DNA of 64,000 bases, taken from assembly GCF_003403095.1 (NCBI RefSeq), contig NZ_CP031555.1, positions 3,116,501 through 3,180,500 on the forward strand, given 5' to 3'. This document shows positions 56,687 through 64,000 of this stretch, in pieces. The DNA is from Thalassospira indica. Its GTDB lineage: Bacteria > Pseudomonadota > Alphaproteobacteria > Rhodospirillales > Thalassospiraceae. The notes below the pieces were generated by a model that worked only from the letters and a program-made list of their open reading frames with translations, was not told the origin of the DNA and did no database searches. Numbering within the stretch: position 1 is the first letter of the stretch; each line of letters opens with the position of its first letter. Both the position numbers and the translations under genes were made by a program.

Positions 56687-58024
56687 TCAATCGTTTTTGA
56701 AAGAGCTTGCAGATGTATCCGCACTGACAAGGAACTTGTGCCGCTGCCGCCTTGAAAGATGTTCTGTTTCTGTCGCCGATACCGGTTGTTTCGCCGCAAG
56801 GTTCATATCCGTTCCGGCCTTCCATTTCGCGGCGATGACGCTTGGATTTTGCGGGCAGAACTCATTCAAGCGGGCTATCACATGATGCTGCACACGGCTG
56901 GCCTCGGGGAATTTCTGGTCTGTCCAGAACCGTTTGCGCGGCCTGAAATACCCGACCTCATCAAGGAACGAAACGCCGAAATAGTGGCAAGACTCAAGCG
57001 AATTGTAGAAATGTTCGTCAAAGACAAAACTGCCATCCCTGCGCATCGAATGCATCAGACACCAGTCCAACATCTCGTCAAGCTGCCTTGATGCGAAATC
57101 ACGCTGGGCTGATGTCATATGTGACCAGCCATGACGAAATATCTTCGCGACATCATAATTGTTGTGGTTGTTGAAATTGCCGCGGCTCCGCCAGCCAACC
57201 GGATATTCTTCACCCCGCCGCTCAAGGGTCGTGCGGATCAGGCTTGGCCAATGGTGAACATCCCCTTTGCGATAGGAAACAATGTGGAACGTAAAACTCA
57301 GATCGTCATAGCGATGGGTTTTACCATCTGATGAATACCATGGTCCCCAGTAACCGGTTTCCGGGTTTTGAATGTCGTCAAGGAAATCGGTAAAGGCCTT
57401 GATATAGGCATCATCAAGCGCGATCCCGCGCACATGTTCGCTGGCAAAATTGCGCAGGCGCGGCTTAAAGCACAATTGCGCCAAACAGCACAGGACCGAC
57501 CCCAGTTCATCGCGCTTGTTGCGCCCGGTCGCAGCAATATCAGACACCAGAAGATCTTCGAGATAGGCGCGCATCTTCGGGATGGTTGATACCGGCTCCA
57601 GAAAATGAAGCGGATGGCGCGGTGCGCGTTTTTCCGTTGCAAGTTCATGCAGACGCACAATGGTCGCATCAAACTTGTGATGAAACTCGGTATATTGCCA
57701 GCCCCACGATCCATCGATCGATGATTGGCGCGCAACGTAACTTTGATCAGTCTCGGAAAAACTGCTTTCAAGGCGCGTTACAAGATCATCGAGCCGCGGC
57801 CAATAGGCCGTGTAACGTGCAAGCCACTTGGCATAGATATAGAGCTGCTGGGACGCAAGCATGGTGCGGCTATATTCGCTGAACCGGCGCAGAATCCCCG
57901 CCATGGCACCAAGATGATCGTTATATCTTTGTACTTTGTCGTGATAGGCACGGTCATAGCGGGCGAAATCCCGCGTAATCACGCATCCGTCAACCGCATG
58001 TGCAAGTCCCGATACAGTAGTCAT
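56687..58024 (-). CDS. Unrecognised 445-residue protein, possible alpha/alpha toroid
   Basis: No signal peptide and no membrane segment. Mostly helical, with aromatic-rich turns such as SSIDGSWGWQYTEFH, QNPETGYWGPWYSSDG and RDGSFVFDEHFYNSLESCHYFG spaced through the sequence; the DGSW and ETGYWG turns recall the QW-type repeats of terpene cyclases and prenyltransferases or six-hairpin sugar enzymes. No known family confirmed. Charged C-terminal tail (about 405-445). 37 bases upstream of the MATE gene on the same strand, so possibly co-transcribed. Confidence 0.7.
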   Translation of the reverse strand: MTTVSGLAHAVDGCVITRDFARYDRAYHDKVQRYNDHLGAMAGILRRFSEYSRTMLASQQLYIYAKWLARYTAYWPRLDDLVTRLESSFSETDQSYVARQSSIDGSWGWQYTEFHHKFDATIVRLHELATEKRAPRHPLHFLEPVSTIPKMRAYLEDLLVSDIAATGRNKRDELGSVLCCLAQLCFKPRLRNFASEHVRGIALDDAYIKAFTDFLDDIQNPETGYWGPWYSSDGKTHRYDDLSFTFHIVSYRKGDVHHWPSLIRTTLERRGEEYPVGWRSRGNFNNHNNYDVAKIFRHGWSHMTSAQRDFASRQLDEMLDWCLMHSMRRDGSFVFDEHFYNSLESCHYFGVSFLDEVGYFRPRKRFWTDQKFPEASRVQHHVIARLNEFCPQNPSVIAAKWKAGTDMNLAAKQPVSATETEHLSRRQRHKFLVSADTSASSFKND

Positions 58025-58385
58025 CTATGGTTCCGGCCACCTCGCTTGATCAAGAGAACGGCTGTATGTGATTAGAGCCACCTTCTTTGCCCAAAAGATG
58101 GCACACATCGAAAAGTATGGATGTCGGTCAGATATCCCCTTCCGGGCTGCTATCGTCACGCAAGGAACAGCCAACCAAAACCTTAAAGGTTGTCTCAAAG
58201 ACCAACATAAACAGCTATTAATTGCATACAGGATATTGCGACCTGACGCTACCCTTTTGGCGAAAACTATACGTATCCATATTACAAAAGATTAATATTG
58301 CGCTGATGCTCAGTTTCGCGGAACGCGCAATTCAAGTAACTCTAAAATAATAACTTTCTAAAGTTTCCTGTCAGCATGCAGACAG
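58025..58385. other. Intergenic region without a supportable gene
   Basis: 361 bases between the unrecognised gene and the chemoreceptor terminator. It holds only weak open frames. It probably carries the minus-strand promoter for the upstream gene. AAAGTT/AACTTT-type AT repeats near 58360 are the only structure seen. Confidence 0.45.
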
Positions 58386-58412
58386 AAAAGGGGCACCCGA
58401 ACGAGTGCCCCT
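58386..58412 (-). terminator. Intrinsic terminator of the second chemoreceptor gene
   Basis: Stem AGGGGCAC/GTGCCCCT with an 8-base loop and TTTTC on the minus strand, 38 bases after the gene's stop. Confidence 0.85.
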
Positions 58413-58449
58413 CAGTCAGAACATATTTGCCATGTTCGAATGTATAGGA

Positions 58450-60117
58450 TCAGGCCGCGCGTACCGCACTCAGGAATGCTTCGACCTTTCGGCGCAGACT
58501 TTCAGATTCACGTGACAATTCTGACGCGGCACTAAGCACCTGTTCGGCAGCTGCCCCGGTGGACCCGGCCGCCTCGTTCACACTGACGATGTTCGATGTT
58601 ACCTCGGTCGTACCGACGGAGGCTTCCTGAACGTTGCGGGTGATTTCAAGGGTGGCGGCACCCTGTTCTTCCACGGCACTTGCGATGGCAGCTGATATTT
58701 CGCTGATCTCGGTAATAGTGGACGAAATCGAGCCAATCGCCGTCACCGCCCCATCGGTTTCATTCTGAATACCAGTGATCTGGTTGGTGATGTCCTCGGT
58801 CGCGCGTGACGTCGCGGTCGCAAGGTTTTTGACCTCTGCTGCGACAACGGCAAAGCCCTTGCCGGCATCGCCCGCACGCGCCGCCTCGATGGTGGCATTC
58901 AGGGCCAGCAGGTTGGTTTGTTCGGCAATGTCGCTGATCAGACCGACCACATCACCGATCTTTTGCGCGGCCTCGGCAAGGCCACGGATCTGGATGTTGG
59001 TTTTCTCGGCATCTTCGACCGCGCGATTGGCAACCGTCGATGACTGGCTGACCTGCTGGGTGATTTCAGCAATCGAGGCGCTGAGTTGTTCGGTCGCACT
59101 GGCAACGGTCTGGACGTTGGTCGATGCCTGTTCAGCGGCGGCCGCAACGATGCCCGACTGACGACTTGTTTCCTCGGCCGTGCTGCTCATGCCGGTTGCG
59201 GTTGACTGCATCTCGGTCGCGGCAGAGGCCAGGGTTTTCAGAACGACGGAAATCTCCTGATCGAAGCCAGTGGTCAGTTCGCTGATTTTCTGGGCGCGCT
59301 GTTCCCGGCGTTTTGCCGCTTCGGCTTCCTGTCCGGCCAGTTCATCGGCGCGGATCATGTTTTCCTTGAAGACCAGCACCGCCTTGGACATATCGCCGAT
59401 TTCATCGCGGCGGTCCTGGCCTGGAATATCAATCTGCTTGTTGCCACCGGCCAGTTCCTTCATGACCTCGGTGATCTGACGGATCGGACGCGAAATACCC
59501 GTACCGATGATCCATGCGGCAAAACCACCAAGGATCACCGCGACACCGCCGACAATGGCGGTAACGATCACCGCCTGTGACGCCGCCTTGGTCGCCCGCG
59601 GACCGATTTGATCCTGTTCCGCCTTGACCGACAGTTTCAGGTCTTCGAGGTTTTCGGCAACCACCGGACCAACTTCATCGAGCGTTTCGGCCACCAGTTG
59701 ATCACGCGCCGGATCCCCCACGGGCAGTGATGCAACCTTGTCGAAGGTATCGCGATAGATGATCAGGTTTGCCCCGGCAGATTGCGCCGTTTTAATCATT
59801 TGCGGTTCATCAAGCAGGGCAACAAGTTCGTCATTCAACTTTATTGCTGTCGCCAGACGCTCATCGACATTGTCTGCCGCGGCACTGTCCCCTGTCAGCA
59901 GATAGTGTTTAACCGAAACGCGTGCTTCAAGCAGGTTGGCCTGCACCCTGCCTGCTTGGTTGGACTGCAATGCGATATGGCGATACCGCACGAAGTCATC
60001 CCCGACACTGCTGATCGAGAACTCCGACCAGAGAGAGGCAAGTACGAGCAAAACCAGTACAACGCCAAAGCCGCCATATACTTTTGTTGAAATTTTGAGA
60101 CGATTAAACACCGACAT
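58450..60117 (-). CDS. Methyl-accepting chemotaxis protein with HAMP domain
   Basis: 555 residues. TM1 about 14-34, periplasmic helical sensor about 35-190 ([29 protein letters not shown], a 4-helix-bundle type), TM2 about 190-212, HAMP about 213-265, and the signalling coiled coil with [42 protein letters not shown]. It has no C-terminal CheR-binding peptide. Different sensor domain from the receptor at 15.3 kb. Upstream is an imperfect 27-base palindrome (60177-60203). Confidence 0.94.
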   Translation of the reverse strand: MSVFNRLKISTKVYGGFGVVLVLLVLASLWSEFSISSVGDDFVRYRHIALQSNQAGRVQANLLEARVSVKHYLLTGDSAAADNVDERLATAIKLNDELVALLDEPQMIKTAQSAGANLIIYRDTFDKVASLPVGDPARDQLVAETLDEVGPVVAENLEDLKLSVKAEQDQIGPRATKAASQAVIVTAIVGGVAVILGGFAAWIIGTGISRPIRQITEVMKELAGGNKQIDIPGQDRRDEIGDMSKAVLVFKENMIRADELAGQEAEAAKRREQRAQKISELTTGFDQEISVVLKTLASAATEMQSTATGMSSTAEETSRQSGIVAAAAEQASTNVQTVASATEQLSASIAEITQQVSQSSTVANRAVEDAEKTNIQIRGLAEAAQKIGDVVGLISDIAEQTNLLALNATIEAARAGDAGKGFAVVAAEVKNLATATSRATEDITNQITGIQNETDGAVTAIGSISSTITEISEISAAIASAVEEQGAATLEITRNVQEASVGTTEVTSNIVSVNEAAGSTGAAAEQVLSAASELSRESESLRRKVEAFLSAVRAA

Positions 60118-60176
60118 AAACGAGGTTCTCCCAATTACTCTGTCACCTCATTCATCATATTATATTTTTACAATTA

Positions 60177-60203
60177 TTACGTGATATACGCGTGATTACG
60201 TAA
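60177..60203. promoter_or_regulatory. Imperfect palindrome upstream of the chemoreceptor
   Basis: Arms TTACGTGAT and ATTACGTAA, 9 bases each with one mismatch, and a 9-base spacer, 60 bases upstream of the receptor ATG. The rest of the 60118-60370 gap is AT-rich and shows no gene. Confidence 0.45.
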
Positions 60204-60370
60204 CTATGCATTAGGTGATATCCGCCTATCCATTGTGAGGACACCTTGCGTATAAGCATAAAACCTAAGAATAATCTTATATATACGTTTGATTTGGAGA
60301 AAGATTATCGTGAAATCAATCATATAATCTCTCTTCTTAGAGGTTTTCCAGTGTATTGAGCCATGTGGAA

Positions 60371-60400
60371 AAAGAAAAAGGGCCCCCTGTTCGGGGACCC
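60371..60400 (-). terminator. Intrinsic terminator of the sulfite reductase operon
   Basis: On the minus strand GGGTCCCC, loop GAACA, GGGGGCCC (one G-U), then TTTTTCTTTTT. Confidence 0.85.
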
Positions 60401-60458
60401 TTGATTAAATGGCTCAGACTTATTCGACAATGGTCGAAGGCCGGATGCTTTTCGCCGG

Positions 60459-60974
60459 TTACTGCAAAGCGGCGCGACGACGTTCGCGCAAAGATTGTGC
60501 TGTGACGCGGCCATCACCGGTCGGCTGATAATAGACCGACATTTCCTTAAGTGCCGCACGCACCTTGTTCAGGGCGACTTCGCCTTCAACCTTAAGGTCA
60601 TAGGCGTCAAAGCCACAGCGGTGCATATAAAGGATCTGGTCACGCAGGACATCACCAACCGCGCGAAGCTCGCCGGTGAAGCCCATGCGTTCACGCAACA
60701 CCCGGCCATAGGAATATCCGCGTCCATCGGTGTAGGCCGGGAAATTGACCGTGATGATCGACAGACGATCAAGATCATCTGCCAGATCTTCGGGCGCATC
60801 GCCCGGGTTCAACTGCACACCCAGACCACCATTGCGGCCCAGAAGGCTGTCACGTTCTTCCTTGAAACGGGCGAGCGGCACGATCAGGTTTTCGTCGCTT
60901 GCCGGAAGGTCGCCTTCGGCGTCAACCGTGATCCATTCCTGTTCGATCACGCTGTCATTCTTAACGATCGCCAT
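60459..60974 (-). CDS. DUF934 protein of the sulfite reductase operon
   Basis: 171 residues from ATG 60974 (AGGAGG 7 bases upstream); overlaps the cysI stop by 14 bases, so translation is coupled. The family pattern is clear: NPGDAPEDLADDLDRLSIITVNFPAYTDGRGYSYGRVLRERMGFTGELRAVGDVLRDQILYMHRCGFDAYDL. DUF934 genes accompany assimilatory sulfite reductase in proteobacteria, but the biochemical role is unknown. Confidence 0.9.
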   Translation of the reverse strand: MAIVKNDSVIEQEWITVDAEGDLPASDENLIVPLARFKEERDSLLGRNGGLGVQLNPGDAPEDLADDLDRLSIITVNFPAYTDGRGYSYGRVLRERMGFTGELRAVGDVLRDQILYMHRCGFDAYDLKVEGEVALNKVRAALKEMSVYYQPTGDGRVTAQSLRERRRAALQ

Positions 60975-62616
60975 AAAGCACCTCCTTGAACGGATCCATG
61001 CCGACACGACGGTAGGTGTCGATGAAACGTTCACCGCTTTCGCGGATATCAATATATTTGGTCACAAGGCTTTCGATCGCATCGACCACTTCGGCTTCGG
61101 AGAAACCGGCACCGGCGATCTTGCCGATCGAGGCATCCTGGCTGGCGTCACCACCCAGGGTGATCTGATAGAATTCCTTGCCGCGCTTATCGAGGCCAAG
61201 AATGCCGATATGACCAACATGGTGATGCCCGCAGGCATTAATGCAGCCGGAAATCTTGATCTTGAGTTCGCCGATGTCATGCTGACGATCGAGATCCCCG
61301 AAACGTTCAGAAATCCGCTGTGACAGCGGGATCGAACGCGCGGTTGCCAAGGCGCAATAATCAAGGCCCGGGCAGGAAATGATATCGGTGACATAGCCAA
61401 GGTTGGCCGTACCAAGGTCGGCCTTGTCCAGTTCGCTCCAAACTGCGAACAGGTTGGCCTTTTTGACATGCGGCAGAACAAGGTTCTGTTCGTGGGTCAC
61501 ACGCACATCACCAAAGCTGTATTTTTCCGAGAGATCGGCAACCAGTTCCATCTGGGTATCGGTTGCATCGCCCGGAATGCCGCCAATCGGTTTCAGCGAT
61601 ACGTTGGCAATCGCATAGCCCGGCCGTTTGTGTTCGATGACGTTCGAACGCACCCAGTTGGCAAAACGACGGTTTTCCGACTTGTGACGTTCGAAATCGG
61701 CATCGTCGTCAGAAAGGGCTTCAAATGCCGGAGGGGCGAACTGTTCGATGTAATGAGCGATTTCCGCATCATCAACGCGCAGCGACCCGTCCTTGATCTG
61801 AGCCCATTCCTCTTCGACAAGCTCGCGGATATTATCAATGCCTTCTTCATGAACGAGGATCTTGATACGCGCCTTGTACTTGTTATCACGGCGGCCAAAG
61901 CGGTTGTAAACGCGCAGGATGGCTTCGAGATAGGAGAACAAATCGTTCTTGCCGATAAACTCGCGGATGGTCTTGCCGACAAACGGCGTACGACCAAGGC
62001 CACCACCAACCATGACTTCAAAGCCGGTTTCACCCGCATCGTTCTGATGCATGCGAAGACCGATATCATGAACCTTGACCGCGGCACGGTCATTTGGCGA
62101 TCCGGTCACGGCGATCTTGAACTTGCGCGGCAGATAAGTGAATTCCGGATGGAAGGTCGACCACTGACGGATCAGTTCGCAATAGGGGCGCGGATCTTCG
62201 ATTTCATCGGCCGCGGCACCGGCATACTGGTCAGTCGTGGTGTTACGAATGCAGTTGCCTGATGTCTGGATGGCGTGCATTTCGACCTTGGCAAGGTCCA
62301 GCAACGCGTCGGGAATTTCATCAAGTTTCGGCCAGTTATACTGGATGTTCTGGCGGGTGGTGAAATGGCCATAGCCCTTGTCATAGACCCGCGCAATCAT
62401 GCCAAGCTGGCGCAGCTGATCAGCGCGCAGCGTGCCGTACGGAACGGCAACGCGCAGCATATAGGCATGCAGCTGAAGATACACACCGTTCATCAGACGC
62501 AGCGGACGGAACTGTTCCTCGGTAATGTCACCGGCAAGGCGGCGTTTTACCTGTTCGCGGAACTGTTCAGTCCGTTCATGGACAAGCTGGCGGTCAAAAT
62601 CGTCATAACGATACAT
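60961..62616 (-). CDS. cysI: Assimilatory nitrite/sulfite reductase (siroheme type)
   Basis: Six-electron reduction of sulfite to sulfide (sulfur assimilation). 551 residues from ATG 62616, with AAGGAG 6 bases upstream. Ferredoxin-like halves repeat twice; the [4Fe-4S]/siroheme cysteines lie in CPGLDYCALA and GCINACGHHHVG. HFTTRQNIQYNWPKL is the first-half anion-binding signature. Context (DUF2849, DUF934) fits sulfite rather than nitrite as the substrate. No cysH or cysJ lies alongside, so electrons presumably come from ferredoxin or an unlinked reductase. Confidence 0.92.
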   Translation of the reverse strand: MYRYDDFDRQLVHERTEQFREQVKRRLAGDITEEQFRPLRLMNGVYLQLHAYMLRVAVPYGTLRADQLRQLGMIARVYDKGYGHFTTRQNIQYNWPKLDEIPDALLDLAKVEMHAIQTSGNCIRNTTTDQYAGAAADEIEDPRPYCELIRQWSTFHPEFTYLPRKFKIAVTGSPNDRAAVKVHDIGLRMHQNDAGETGFEVMVGGGLGRTPFVGKTIREFIGKNDLFSYLEAILRVYNRFGRRDNKYKARIKILVHEEGIDNIRELVEEEWAQIKDGSLRVDDAEIAHYIEQFAPPAFEALSDDDADFERHKSENRRFANWVRSNVIEHKRPGYAIANVSLKPIGGIPGDATDTQMELVADLSEKYSFGDVRVTHEQNLVLPHVKKANLFAVWSELDKADLGTANLGYVTDIISCPGLDYCALATARSIPLSQRISERFGDLDRQHDIGELKIKISGCINACGHHHVGHIGILGLDKRGKEFYQITLGGDASQDASIGKIAGAGFSEAEVVDAIESLVTKYIDIRESGERFIDTYRRVGMDPFKEVLYGDR

Positions 62617-62626
62617 GGGGCTCTCC

Positions 62627-62920
62627 TTATACCGCCTGATAGCCGAGGTCTTCGCGGACACTTGGACCTTTGGTGCGCAGAACTTCACGGTATTTTGTCG
62701 GCACGATATCCGCGCCCTGCTGTTCGACATCAATCAGATACGGCCCGACAATCACGATATCGAGTTCGGGTGCACTGGCTTCAGCCAAAAGCGCATCTGC
62801 GGCTTCTTTGCCGTCAGCGATGCGGGCATCGTTGATGTTTTCGCTCCAGCTGCCATCGCTGGTCAGGAACACCACCAACCCGTCTTCCAGACGGTTTGCC
62901 GTGACAACTTGCAGGGACAT
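62627..62920 (-). CDS. DUF2849 protein
   Basis: 97 residues. SLQVVTANRLEDGLVVFLTSDGSWSENINDARIADGKEAADALLA is the family pattern. DUF2849 proteins are found at the head of alphaproteobacterial siroheme/sulfite reductase operons and probably act with that enzyme. It lies 10 bases before the cysI start. Function unknown. Confidence 0.9.
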   Translation of the reverse strand: MSLQVVTANRLEDGLVVFLTSDGSWSENINDARIADGKEAADALLAEASAPELDIVIVGPYLIDVEQQGADIVPTKYREVLRTKGPSVREDLGYQAV

Positions 62921-63136
62921 TCGGTTCTCTCAGCCTGTAAATCTCTCGGGTTTGGTCCTGTATCGGACCTTTTCTGCACCAGAATTTGGCTGATTACCCC
63001 TTATTGGTCAAGTTTTTTTGTGAAATATCATATATTACACTTATTTTTGTGTTTTAATAATCCACTATTGACCGCCAGGCGTACGGGTTCTACCTCATCA
63101 GTTATTAAACACCACCGCACAAGAAACCCTCCTGAT

Positions 63137-63553
63137 ATGCCTTTGAACATCATCAAACTGAGCGTCGGTACAGAAAGCCCCGAAAGCCTGAAGGAATGGC
63201 AGACCTATTTTCAGGCCATGCACGAGCGCATTTTCCACACCACACGCATGACACCCAAACGCAAGGCAGAGATTCTTGATGGCGGATCAATTTACTGGGT
63301 GATCAAGGGGGCGGTGCGCTGCCGCCAGCAGGTCATTGATCTTGAAGAATACGTCAATGAAGAAGGCACGAAATATTGCCGCATCGTTCTGGACGAGGAA
63401 TTGATCGCCACCCGTCCCTATCCGCACCGTGCGTTTCAAGGATGGCGCTATTTCCCCGACGACAAATGCCCGCCGGATGAAAAACAGGGCGGCGGAACCG
63501 ACGCCCTGCCCAATGACATGGCCGATGAATTACGTGACCTTGGTCTGATCTAA
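63137..63553 (+). CDS. DUF1489 protein
   Basis: 138 residues from ATG 63137. Starts MPLNIIKLSVGTESPESLKEWQ, with IYWVIKGAVRCRQQVIDLEEY and RPYPHRAFQGWRYFPDDKCPPD characteristic of DUF1489, a conserved alphaproteobacterial cytoplasmic family of unknown role. It diverges from the sulfite reductase operon. An AT-rich imperfect palindrome (63020-63040) lies in the divergent region. Confidence 0.92.
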   Translation: MPLNIIKLSVGTESPESLKEWQTYFQAMHERIFHTTRMTPKRKAEILDGGSIYWVIKGAVRCRQQVIDLEEYVNEEGTKYCRIVLDEELIATRPYPHRAFQGWRYFPDDKCPPDEKQGGGTDALPNDMADELRDLGLI

Positions 63554-63555
63554 AC

Positions 63556-64000
63556 TTAGTCCTCTACTGGCGCGTCCGCCTCATCGGAATCAATTTCGCG
63601 CAAGGTCTCAGCCACTTCATTTTTAAGCCAGCTGACAAATGCCTTTACGCGCGGCCGTCTCAGGTGCTCCTCCGGATACACCAGATAATAGGCCCCGCTT
63701 GAGGCAACGCTTTGCGCAAACGGTCGCACCAGATTTCCCGCCGCCAGATCAAGGGCGGCCAGACTTGTGCGCGCCATGGCAATCCCCTGCCCCATCAGGG
63801 CGGCCTGAATGACCATATCAAATGACCATATCACCGGAGTTAAATCGAAGACCGCGACTGACATCAACACCTTCGGCACCGACACCGTTGAGCCAGAATT
63901 CCCAATCGGCCGCATGCGGGTGATCCATAAAGGTGGTGGCATCATGAAGCAATTGGTGCCCGGCGACATCGGCCGGTTCTTTCAGTTCGGGATTGGCGGC
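63556..64000 (-). pseudogene. LysR-family regulator, 3' part, disrupted by 13-bp duplication; continues past window
   Basis: The effector-binding domain of a LysR-type regulator, minus strand, cut by the window edge. From the edge the frame reads ...TFMDHPHAADWEFWLNG...RGLRFNSGDMVI, then a stop. The conserved continuation QAALMGQGIAMARTSLAALDLAAGNLVRPF is found in another frame, down to the stop at 63556. The shift is caused by an exact 13-base tandem copy (63808-63833); removing one copy fuses DMVI to QAAL in frame. The GcvA-like pattern (WEFWLNG, GIAMARTSL, LVRPF) supports LysR. As sequenced the regulator lacks its last about 85 residues. Confidence 0.85.
63808..63833. repeat. 13-base perfect tandem duplication
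   Basis: AATGACCATATCA occurs twice back to back (63808-63820 and 63821-63833) inside the LysR gene. 13 is not a multiple of three, so it shifts the reading frame. Confidence 0.97.

Noticed and set aside
58068..58295. 75-codon frame between the unrecognised gene and the chemoreceptor
   Set aside because: No ribosome site or recognisable pattern; treated as intergenic.
1..64000. CRISPR arrays, insertion sequences, prophage, rRNA and tRNA genes
   Set aside because: None seen; no spaced direct repeats, transposase or integrase patterns, or conserved RNA gene signatures were recognised.

Overview
The window is a stretch of ordinary alphaproteobacterial chromosome of moderate G+C. The gene set (MipZ, an RNase E with an arginine-rich/acidic tail ending in a GWW-type motif, DUF1489, DUF2849 and DUF934 proteins, a ThiS-ThiG fusion, ClpS-ClpA) points to Rhodospirillales. 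A marine Thalassospira-like organism is my best guess, by inference only. I saw no rRNA, tRNA, CRISPR array, insertion sequence or prophage. Genes are densely packed on both strands, and convergent pairs are usually separated by strong bidirectional terminators.

Layout. 1-7.6 kb: 3' part of rne, an aminotransferase, a divergent gamma-glutamyltransferase-like lipoprotein, a BepA-like M48 protease with a downstream lipoprotein, and a DsbA-like oxidoreductase. 7.7-15.2 kb: thiSG, accB-accC, aat, a GNAT enzyme, serA and a COG3146-type acyltransferase. 15.3-18.7 kb: a chemoreceptor preceded by a secreted PDC/Cache-type sensor. Upstream of them is a long intergenic region with a sigma-54-type promoter, a compact RNA ending in an intrinsic terminator, and an inverted-repeat cluster at enhancer distance. 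18.8-25.7 kb: clpS-clpA (clpA frameshifted), a phasin with a long Ala/Lys/Pro-rich extension, a lipoprotein and a D,D-carboxypeptidase with a SPOR domain. 25.7-32.1 kb: sugar-nucleotide genes (pgm/manB-like, ugd, galU), a membrane J-domain protein with a VWA-like partner, and mipZ. 32.3-42.7 kb: an exported protein, an L2HG-oxidase-like flavoprotein, a Tat-exported GH114-like protein, an HCCA-isomerase-like protein, glutamate dehydrogenase, a PoxB-like ThDP enzyme, a leucine-dehydrogenase-type enzyme, Bfd and a BON lipoprotein. 42.9-55.2 kb: putA with a divergent Lrp-type regulator, and the leucine/isovalerate (liu) operon mccB-liuC-mccA-hmgL behind a perfect palindrome. 55.3-64 kb: a MATE exporter, an unrecognised 445-residue protein, a second chemoreceptor, the DUF2849-cysI-DUF934 sulfite reduction operon, a DUF1489 protein, and a LysR regulator broken by a 13-bp tandem duplication.

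Physiology suggested: a heterotroph that uses amino acids (proline, leucine, glutamate, D/L-hydroxy acids), stores polyhydroxyalkanoate, makes UDP-glucuronate-based polysaccharide and is chemotactic. The most novel item is the candidate sigma-54-dependent small RNA at about 17.83-17.94 kb (minus strand) with its upstream repeats at 18.05-18.11 kb. The two clearest anomalies are the disrupted clpA (G6 tract at 19462-19467) and the disrupted LysR gene (63808-63833).
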